A stretch of DNA of 5,900 bases from Halanaerobium sp. Lineage in GTDB: Bacteria; Bacillota; Halanaerobiia; Halanaerobiales; Halanaerobiaceae. The position numbers were made by a program, and so were the translations under genes. The notes below the pieces were generated by a model. It was not told where the DNA came from, made no database searches, and was given only the letters and a program-made list of their open reading frames with translations. Positions 1 to 4,906 of the stretch are shown here, in pieces. Every line of letters begins with the position of its first letter. The stretch's first letter is position 1. Where the stretch lies: NCBI GenBank assembly GCA_003070825.1, contig QBLP01000121.1:1-5900 (forward strand). Direction: 5' to 3'.

Positions 1-32
1 GTTTAATACTAAATAGTTAAATAATTAGATTT

Positions 33-83
33 AAAGACACCTTAAATTCGGTTAAAATCCGGCAACAGGGTGTCTTTTTTTTT
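33..83 (+). terminator. Intrinsic terminator of an upstream transcription unit
   Basis: A perfect 9-bp stem, AAAGACACC (33-41) with GGTGTCTTT (69-77), leads directly into a run of nine T (75-83). The 27-base loop is long for a terminator and holds a small inner hairpin, CGG (49-51) with CCG (59-61) around a 7-base loop. Bases 1-32 contain stops in all forward frames and show no coding signal, so the gene that ends here lies left of the window. On the opposite strand only three T follow the stem, so it probably works in the rightward direction. It insulates the operon from upstream transcription. Confidence 0.8.
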
Positions 84-137
84 AATAAATAAAGTGCTTT
101 GCCACAATGGTTAGAAAAAGAACTAGTTTATTAACTC

Positions 138-167
138 TTGCCATCTCAGGGATCCTGGGAGTATAAT
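138..167 (+). promoter_or_regulatory. Sigma-A (sigma-70) type promoter of the PTS operon
   Basis: TTGCCA at 138-143 matches the -35 consensus at four of six positions, and TATAAT at 162-167 is a perfect -10 box; the spacer is 18 bp. Transcription should start near 174, giving a leader of about 40 bases before the EIIA start. That is too short for a riboswitch or for an antiterminator-plus-terminator pair, and I see no terminator between 174 and 214. Control is therefore more likely at initiation, as in MtlR-type systems, than by BglG-type RNA antitermination. The region between the upstream terminator and this promoter (84-137) is non-coding. Confidence 0.72.
144..160. promoter_or_regulatory. 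Candidate operator: inverted repeat inside the promoter spacer
   Basis: TCTCAGG (144-150) and CCTGGGA (154-160) form an imperfect inverted repeat with six of seven matches around a GAT centre. It fills nearly the whole spacer between the -35 and -10 boxes, and it is clearly richer in G and C than its surroundings. A protein bound here would cover the promoter, which suits repression or spacer remodelling better than classical upstream activation. It could also be chance. No regulator is assigned to it; the PRD regulator encoded in this operon is only one candidate. Confidence 0.35.
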
Positions 168-198
168 ATAAACAGAAGTTAAAGAAAAGAATTAAATC

Positions 199-216
199 AG
201 GAGGTGAAAAGATTTG
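199..216 (+). promoter_or_regulatory. Ribosome binding site that sets a TTG start for EIIA
   Basis: AGGAGGTG at 199-206 is a near-perfect Shine-Dalgarno sequence. It lies 7 bases before the TTG at 214, and no ATG or GTG in the same frame is better placed. The next residues (ILDLLKKKNI) match the usual beginning of this EIIA family, which supports TTG as the true start. Confidence 0.8.
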
Positions 217-669
217 ATTTTAGATCTTTTGAAAAAGAAAAACATTGCAGTAAATGTAAAAGCAGCCGACTGGAAAGAAGTAGTTGATGAAACTGGAAAG
301 CTATTACTGGAAGCTGGTCAAATTGAAAAAAAATATATTGAAGCAATGAAACAGTCAATAATTGATAATGGCCCCTATGTGGTAATCGGAAAAGGGATTG
401 CACTTTTACATGCCAGACCGGAGGATGGTGTTAAAGAAAATTGTCTCAGTTTAATTACACTTGCAGAGCCAGTTGAATTTGGGAATGAAAATAATGATCC
501 TGTAAAAATTGCTTTTGCTTTTGGTACAGTGGATAATGAAAAACACGTTAAAACAATTTCAGAACTATCCGTAGTTTTAATGGAAGATTCAGCAGTTGAT
601 AACATAGCTGAAAAGGGAAGTGCGGAGGAAATCTTAACCTATATTGAAGATATTCTGGCACAGCAATAA
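214..669 (+). CDS. ulaC: PTS EIIA component, ascorbate/mannitol-fructose (EIIA type 2) fold
   Basis: This 151-residue cytoplasmic protein should take phosphate from HPr and pass it to the EIIB encoded next. It is a single PTS EIIA type-2 domain over nearly its whole length. His66, in LLHARPEDGV (64-73), is the expected phosphorylated residue, and the GPYVVI segment (53-58) precedes it as is usual in the family. His111 sits where the family has a second conserved His. The size is normal for UlaC/SgaA-like proteins (about 150 residues). It opens the operon with a TTG start behind a strong ribosome site. It clearly resembles the C-terminal domain of the regulator encoded downstream, with almost gap-free alignment from Trp20 onwards. 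The ulaC symbol follows the family and the neighbouring EIIB/EIIC; the true substrate is not proven. Confidence 0.9.
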   Translation: MILDLLKKKNIAVNVKAADWKEVVDETGKLLLEAGQIEKKYIEAMKQSIIDNGPYVVIGKGIALLHARPEDGVKENCLSLITLAEPVEFGNENNDPVKIAFAFGTVDNEKHVKTISELSVVLMEDSAVDNIAEKGSAEEILTYIEDILAQQ

Positions 670-740
670 TTTTATTTAAAATAATTTTAAAATTCTTAAA
701 TTTTATAAAACAATCAAAAAGAAAATAGGAGGAGAAAAGC
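670..740 (+). other. AT-only spacer with two overlapping inverted repeats, plus EIIB ribosome site
   Basis: This gap is the longest between the PTS genes. TTTAAAAT (675-682) and ATTTTAAA (684-691) form a perfect inverted repeat around one base. AAAATT (689-694) and AATTTT (699-704) form a second, with a 4-base CTTA loop. The two share bases 689-691, so they cannot both fold fully. With only A-T pairs they are weak as RNA. They may mark an mRNA processing or stability point, or simply reflect base composition. AGGAGGAG at 727-734 is the ribosome site for EIIB, 6 bases before its ATG. I see no convincing promoter here. Confidence 0.35.
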
Positions 741-1010
741 ATGAGAGTTTTAGCAGTATGTGGAATGGGTTTGGGTAGCAGTCTTGTTTTAAAAATGAAT
801 ATAGAAAAAATTATGGAACAGGAAGGTATTGAAGGGTCAGTCGAGGTTAAGGATTTATCTTCAATTCAGGGGGAACAGGCAGACTATATTTTTGCCAGTG
901 AAGAAATTGGAGAAAAAATTGAACATCCAGCAGAAGTAATCAGTGTCAAAAATATGACAGATAAAAACGAGATTAGAGAAAAAGTATTAGCTGCTTATAA
1001 AAAACTTTAA
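741..1010 (+). CDS. ulaB: PTS EIIB component, ascorbate class
   Basis: This 89-residue cytoplasmic protein carries the phosphate from EIIA to the incoming sugar. The N-terminus MRVLAVCGMGLGSS contains the phosphorylated Cys7 followed by the glycine-rich phosphate-binding loop typical of the EIIB family related to SgaB/UlaB and GatB. The length is normal for a free-standing EIIB of this class (about 90-100 residues). The ribosome site is strong. The stop codon overlaps the ribosome site of the EIIC gene, with a 15-base gap, as expected when both subunits of the transport complex are made together. The ulaB symbol rests on the UlaA-type EIIC beside it; galactitol-type EIIB proteins look similar in isolation. 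Confidence 0.9.
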   Translation: MRVLAVCGMGLGSSLVLKMNIEKIMEQEGIEGSVEVKDLSSIQGEQADYIFASEEIGEKIEHPAEVISVKNMTDKNEIREKVLAAYKKL

Positions 1011-1025
1011 GGAGGGGAATAGTGT

Positions 1026-2303
1026 ATGGATTTTTTAATGTCTTTTGTTAATTTTTTAGTTTACGAGGTTTTAAATCAACCTGCAACTTTAGTTGGTTTA
1101 ATGGCATTTTTAGGACTAATATTGCTAAAAAAACCATTTTCTAAAATAATGTCAGGAACCTTAAAGAGTATTTTAGGATTTGTAATTCTGGGTGCAGGTG
1201 CCAATGTTTTAATCGGAAGTCTAAATAATTTAGGACCAATGATCCAGGATGCATTTAATATTCAGGGAGTAATTCCAACCAATGAGGCAATAGTTGCTCT
1301 TGCACAGCAGACGCTTGGTACTCAAACAGCTTTAATAATGGCATTTGGTTTTATAGCCAATCTTCTTTTTGCCAGATTTACTCCATTAAAATATGTGTTT
1401 TTGACCGGTCATCATATTTTCTTTATGGCAGCTTTATTATCAGCTGTTTTAAGTACTGCAGGTTTAACAGGAGTACCATTAATAGTTGCTGGAGCTGTGA
1501 TTTTAGGTTTTGTAATGGTTCTCTTCCCGGCTCTGGCAGAACCATTTATGAAAAAAATAACTGGAGGTACTGATGTCGCACTTGGACACTTTGGAACCAC
1601 AGGTTATGTTGCAGCCGGTCTGGTTGGTAACTTAGTTGGAGATCCGGAAGATAGTACTGAAGATATTGAAGTTCCTAAAACTTTAAGCTTCTTAAAAGAA
1701 TCAGTTCTTTCTACAATGCTGACTATGATAATTATTTTCTTTATAGTTTCCTTAATTGCTGGCCGTGACATTTACTCTCAATATTCAAATGGTCAGAGTA
1801 TATTTATGTTCTCACTGATGCAGGGTATTACTTTTTCTGCAGGTGTACACATTATCCTAACTGGTGTACGAATGATTATTGGTGAGATTGTTCCGGCCTT
1901 CCAGGGTATTGGCGAAAAGTTAGTTCCAGATGCAAAACCTGCACTGGACTGCCCGATTACCTTTACCTATGCACCAAATGCAGTAATTATTGGTTTTTTA
2001 TTCAGCTTTTTAGGTGGGCTTATCAGCATGTTCTTACTTGGTCCAATAGGGCTTGCCTTAATTATTCCTGGTATGGTTCCCCACTTCTTTACTGGAGCAA
2101 CCGCCGGAGTATTTGGTAATGCCACAGGTGGTAAAAAAGGAGCAATGCTGGGGGCTTTTGTTAATGGTATCTTAATCTCATTCTTACCAGCTCTCTTGCT
2201 ACCAGTTCTTGGATCACTGGGTTTTGCAAATACAACCTTTGGTGATGCAGATTTCGGAGTAGTTGGTATAATAATTGGTTATATAGCGAAGCTGTTCGCT
2301 TAA
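1026..2303 (+). CDS. ulaA: PTS EIIC membrane permease, UlaA (ascorbate) family
   Basis: This 425-residue integral membrane protein forms the transport channel and works with the EIIB encoded before it. About ten to eleven hydrophobic segments are visible, for example near 9-34, 46-66, 101-117, 130-145, 150-170, 229-246, 258-280, 316-347, 377-398 and 410-424. UlaA-family signatures are present: PTN (84-86), LTGHH (126-130), the strongly conserved GGTDVALGHFGTTGY (180-194) and PALDCPITFTYAPNA (305-319). By position, Thr85, His129, His188 and Asp308 correspond to residues that I recall lining the vitamin C site in the E. coli UlaA structure. The E. coli protein is about 465 residues, so this one is somewhat shorter. 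The ATG at 1026 has AAGGAGGGG (1009-1017) 8 bases upstream. The family match is strong; ascorbate as substrate is not, because breakdown genes for ascorbate-6-phosphate are absent from the window. Confidence 0.93.
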   Translation: MDFLMSFVNFLVYEVLNQPATLVGLMAFLGLILLKKPFSKIMSGTLKSILGFVILGAGANVLIGSLNNLGPMIQDAFNIQGVIPTNEAIVALAQQTLGTQTALIMAFGFIANLLFARFTPLKYVFLTGHHIFFMAALLSAVLSTAGLTGVPLIVAGAVILGFVMVLFPALAEPFMKKITGGTDVALGHFGTTGYVAAGLVGNLVGDPEDSTEDIEVPKTLSFLKESVLSTMLTMIIIFFIVSLIAGRDIYSQYSNGQSIFMFSLMQGITFSAGVHIILTGVRMIIGEIVPAFQGIGEKLVPDAKPALDCPITFTYAPNAVIIGFLFSFLGGLISMFLLGPIGLALIIPGMVPHFFTGATAGVFGNATGGKKGAMLGAFVNGILISFLPALLLPVLGSLGFANTTFGDADFGVVGIIIGYIAKLFA

Positions 2304-2304
2304 A

Positions 2305-4527
2305 ATGAAAAAGAGTACAAGGTTATTTGAGTTATATAAATATCTGGTTGATCAGAAAGAGCCTGTATCTATACAGGTTCTTTCTGAAATTCTGGATGTA
2401 AGCAGTAGAACAATTCGCTATGACCTGAATGAGATTGAAGACTTGATTCAAAAATACGAGTTAAAGCTGATTAAAAAACCTAATTTTGGTGTACTCTTAG
2501 AGGGCGAAGCGGAAGAACAGTTTAAAGTTTTTGCAGAATTCAATGAATTTTATAATAGCCGTCATTTTCGTTCGGCTAAGATGAGAAAATATTTAATTTT
2601 ATACAGACTTTTTCAGAAAAAGGAACCAATCTTAATTTTTGAGCTGGCAGATCTTTTAGATGTTAGTTCTGCAACAGTTAGCAAAGATTTAGATCAGGTG
2701 GAAGAATGGCTGACTAAAAGAGGTCTGGCTTTGATCAGACGCAGAAATTATGGAGTCCAAATTGAAGGAGCGGAAATTGATATCAGGCATGCCATGAAAA
2801 GTCTGCTTAATGAAAGTTATGAAACAGGTAATATGATTGAGCTTTTAAATAAAAGTAATAAAAAGGTGAATTTTAAAAGTCGCCTGGAGCACGGTTATAA
2901 TGAAGAAATAAAAAATCTTTTAGGTGAGCTAAATTTGGGGGAAATCGAAGCTGTTGTAAAAGCAGCAGAAAATGATCTTGGCATCCGCTTTACTGATAGT
3001 GCTTTTACCGGGCTGATTGTTCACATAGCTTTTGCAATCTCAAGACTTCTGGCAGAACAGGATATTAAAATTGGTGCTGAAAGATTACAAATTATAAAAA
3101 AGAAAAAGGAATTTGAAATTGCTGCAAAAATAGCAAATTTACTGGAAGGCAAATTTCCAGTAGAAATTCCTGAAGATGAGATCGGGTTTATAACAATTCA
3201 TCTTCTGGGAGCAAAAATGCGAGAAGGAAAAGTTAACACTGAACTAAAAGAAAATGAGCTTAAATATCTGGTCAAAGAAATGATTAGAGTTGTAGAAAAA
3301 TATTTTTCTACCAGTCTGGCTGGGGATCAGAAGTTATATTCAGGACTGCTTGTTCATCTGCAGGCGATTGTAAATCGTATTATTTTTGATCTGCCAATCC
3401 AGAATCCTCTTCTAGAAGATATTAAAGAAAAATATAAAGAGGTGTTTCAGGCCTCAAGACTGGCAGCAAGGTTAATTCAGAGTGAGTTTTATGTAGAAAT
3501 TAGTGAAGATGAAGTCGGTTATCTTACCATTCACTTTGGGGCGGCCCTGGAGAGAATAAACTATCAGGAAAAGAAAAAAGCAAAGGTTGCAATTGTCTGC
3601 TCAAGTGGGGTAGGAACTACCAATCTTTTAGAGGTTCGTCTAAAAAATGAGTTTAAGGCAATTGAAATAATTGAAAGTCTCTCAAGTCTTGATTTAGAGA
3701 ATAGCGATATCCTGAAAGAAATAGATTTTGTGATCTCTACTATTCCCTTAAGTCTGGAGGCCAAGGATGTAATTGAGGTCAATCCTTTTCTGGAAGAAAA
3801 TGATATTGATAAAATTAAATCCTATCTCCAGCAGAGAAAAATGGAATATGGCATTTTTACTGAAGACAAACTAGAAGCAAGTCAGGATAGATTCTCTAAT
3901 GATTATAAGTCTCTGCTGGCAAAAAATTATAATCTAAAACCTGAAGAAATAATTGATTTACTGCGCCCATTTCTGAATCAGAATCAGATTCCTGCAGCTT
4001 TAGAGAAAATAAAAAATTATTTTGCTGCAGAAAAAAATCGGAAAGCAGTTAATTATCAAATTGAAAATCAGAAACATGATCTCCTAAAATTGCTAAAAAG
4101 AGATCAAATTAAAATTATAGATCAGGCAATTGACTGGAAAGAGGCGATAAAAAAAGCCGGCCAGCTGCTTTTGGATAAAGGTTTTATTGAAGCCAGATAT
4201 GTTAAAAGAATGATCGAAATTGTTGAGGATAAAGGTCCATATATTGCAATTGCACCGGAGATCTGTCTTGCTCATGCAGGGATTGAAGATGGTGTCAGGC
4301 AGCCAGCAATTAGTCTGCTGGTTATTAAAAATGGAATTAAACTTGGTCATCAATTTGATCCAATAAAATTTGTTTTTGTGCTGGCACCTATTGATAAAAA
4401 AGGTCATATGCCAGCACTGACGGATATTATGGAATTTGCAAATAACCAAGAATTAAGAAACAGGATAACAGCGGCTAAGTCAGAAGCAGAAGTTTATGAG
4501 CTGCTTGAAAAAGATTTTGCCAGATAA
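2305..4527 (+). CDS. MtlR/BglG-family PRD transcription regulator with EIIB-like and EIIA domains
   Basis: This 740-residue cytoplasmic regulator probably controls the PTS operon in answer to phosphate flow. Domains in order: a winged helix-turn-helix (about 5-65, recognition region DVSSRTIRYDLNEIE); a second HTH (about 93-155, DVSSATVSKDL); PRD1 (about 205-310, with His240 and His299); PRD2 (about 315-420, with His351 and His410); an EIIB-like domain (about 426-512, P-loop CSSGVGTT with Cys432); and an EIIA type-2 domain (about 592-738, His657 in LAHAGIEDGV). All expected phosphorylation residues are kept. In the related B. subtilis MtlR, HPr-dependent PRD2 phosphorylation activates and EIIA-dependent Cys phosphorylation inhibits; the same logic is inferred here. 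The HTH pair and DNA-binding architecture make it a DNA-binding activator rather than an RNA antiterminator such as BglG or LicT, which start with a CAT domain. The length is near that of MtlR (about 695). The ATG lies one base after the EIIC stop with no clear ribosome site, so translation is probably coupled. Confidence 0.92.
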   Translation: MKKSTRLFELYKYLVDQKEPVSIQVLSEILDVSSRTIRYDLNEIEDLIQKYELKLIKKPNFGVLLEGEAEEQFKVFAEFNEFYNSRHFRSAKMRKYLILYRLFQKKEPILIFELADLLDVSSATVSKDLDQVEEWLTKRGLALIRRRNYGVQIEGAEIDIRHAMKSLLNESYETGNMIELLNKSNKKVNFKSRLEHGYNEEIKNLLGELNLGEIEAVVKAAENDLGIRFTDSAFTGLIVHIAFAISRLLAEQDIKIGAERLQIIKKKKEFEIAAKIANLLEGKFPVEIPEDEIGFITIHLLGAKMREGKVNTELKENELKYLVKEMIRVVEKYFSTSLAGDQKLYSGLLVHLQAIVNRIIFDLPIQNPLLEDIKEKYKEVFQASRLAARLIQSEFYVEISEDEVGYLTIHFGAALERINYQEKKKAKVAIVCSSGVGTTNLLEVRLKNEFKAIEIIESLSSLDLENSDILKEIDFVISTIPLSLEAKDVIEVNPFLEENDIDKIKSYLQQRKMEYGIFTEDKLEASQDRFSNDYKSLLAKNYNLKPEEIIDLLRPFLNQNQIPAALEKIKNYFAAEKNRKAVNYQIENQKHDLLKLLKRDQIKIIDQAIDWKEAIKKAGQLLLDKGFIEARYVKRMIEIVEDKGPYIAIAPEICLAHAGIEDGVRQPAISLLVIKNGIKLGHQFDPIKFVFVLAPIDKKGHMPALTDIMEFANNQELRNRITAAKSEAEVYELLEKDFAR

Positions 4528-4573
4528 CGATTGGTTGATAAACTTATAGATTAATGATAGCAAATATTATTTA

Positions 4574-4606
4574 TTTGTAAGACCATAAAATTAATAGTTT
4601 TACAAA
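4574..4606 (+). promoter_or_regulatory. Stem-loop just upstream of the HPr ribosome site
   Basis: TTTGTAAGAC (4574-4583) and GTTTTACAAA (4597-4606) pair over 10 positions as RNA, nine Watson-Crick pairs and one G-U, with a 13-base loop. The outer seven pairs are a perfect inverted repeat in DNA as well. The structure ends four bases before the AAGGAGTG ribosome site (4611-4618) of the HPr gene, and no T run follows, so it is not an intrinsic terminator. Possible roles are mRNA cleavage or 5'-end protection that raises HPr output, or a protein binding site. The rest of the 96-base gap (4528-4623) shows no clear promoter: a TATTAT at 4565-4570 lacks a -35 box at proper distance. Confidence 0.45.
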
Positions 4607-4623
4607 GTAGAAGGAGTGTTAAT

Positions 4624-4893
4624 ATGAAAGCAGAAAGAAATGTTGAAATTACTAACGCAACTGGTCTGCATGCAAGACCTGCTTCCAAATTTGTTCAGAA
4701 AGCAGGTACATTTAAATCGGATGTGAAAATTGTTTATGGAGAAAAAGAAGTTAATGCCAAGAGTATTATGGGGGTCTTGAGTCTGGGAGTAAGTCAGGGC
4801 AATCAAATAAAAATAAAATGTGAAGGTGAAGATGCTGAAACAGCGCTGGAAGAACTGATTAACTTTCTGCACGAACAAATGGCCGAAGAATAA
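4624..4893 (+). CDS. ptsH: HPr phosphocarrier protein
   Basis: This 89-residue cytoplasmic protein relays phosphate from enzyme I to PTS EIIA proteins and to PRD regulators. The active-site motif TGLHARPAS (13-21) gives phosphorylated His16. KSIMGVLSLG (46-55) contains Ser47, the equivalent of B. subtilis Ser46 that HPr kinase/phosphorylase modifies for carbon catabolite control with CcpA. With both residues present it is a true HPr and not Crh, which lacks the catalytic His. The length is normal (85-90 residues). AAGGAGTG (4611-4618) lies 5 bases before the ATG. It is placed between the PTS regulator and transketolase, not next to ptsI as usual, so it may be a dedicated copy or the general HPr relocated. 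The symbol follows the family; another ptsH may exist elsewhere. Confidence 0.95.
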   Translation: MKAERNVEITNATGLHARPASKFVQKAGTFKSDVKIVYGEKEVNAKSIMGVLSLGVSQGNQIKIKCEGEDAETALEELINFLHEQMAEE

Positions 4894-4906
4894 GGGAGTG
4901 AAATAA

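Noticed and set aside
46..66. T-arm-like CGGTTAAAATCCG considered as the 3' part of a tRNA or as a cobalamin-riboswitch core.
   Set aside because: The T-loop has A in place of the invariant C, no acceptor stem or CCA follows, and no B12-box or other riboswitch elements are present in the window. The terminator reading explains the bases better.
174..213. RNA antiterminator (RAT) target with overlapping terminator in the operon leader, since the regulator is often labelled BglG-family antiterminator.
   Set aside because: The leader is only about 40 bases, with no hairpin plus T run, and the regulator begins with DNA-binding HTH domains rather than a CAT RNA-binding domain.
84..213. Catabolite response element (cre) for CcpA near the promoter.
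   Set aside because: I found no sequence close to the TGWAANCGNTNWCA pattern in this stretch.
4093..4449. A 118-residue open frame on the - strand, and other long - strand frames.
   Set aside because: They lie opposite well-conserved coding sequence, lack ribosome sites, and encode low-complexity, Phe/Cys/Asn-rich products typical of antisense shadows.
4574..4606. Intrinsic terminator separating the PTS genes from HPr and transketolase.
   Set aside because: The stem is AT-rich and is followed by GTAGAAGGAG, with no T run.
4528..4623. A separate promoter for HPr and transketolase.
   Set aside because: TTGATA (4535-4540) and TATTAT (4565-4570) are 24 bases apart, too far for a sigma-A promoter, and no better pair is visible; not excluded, but not supported.
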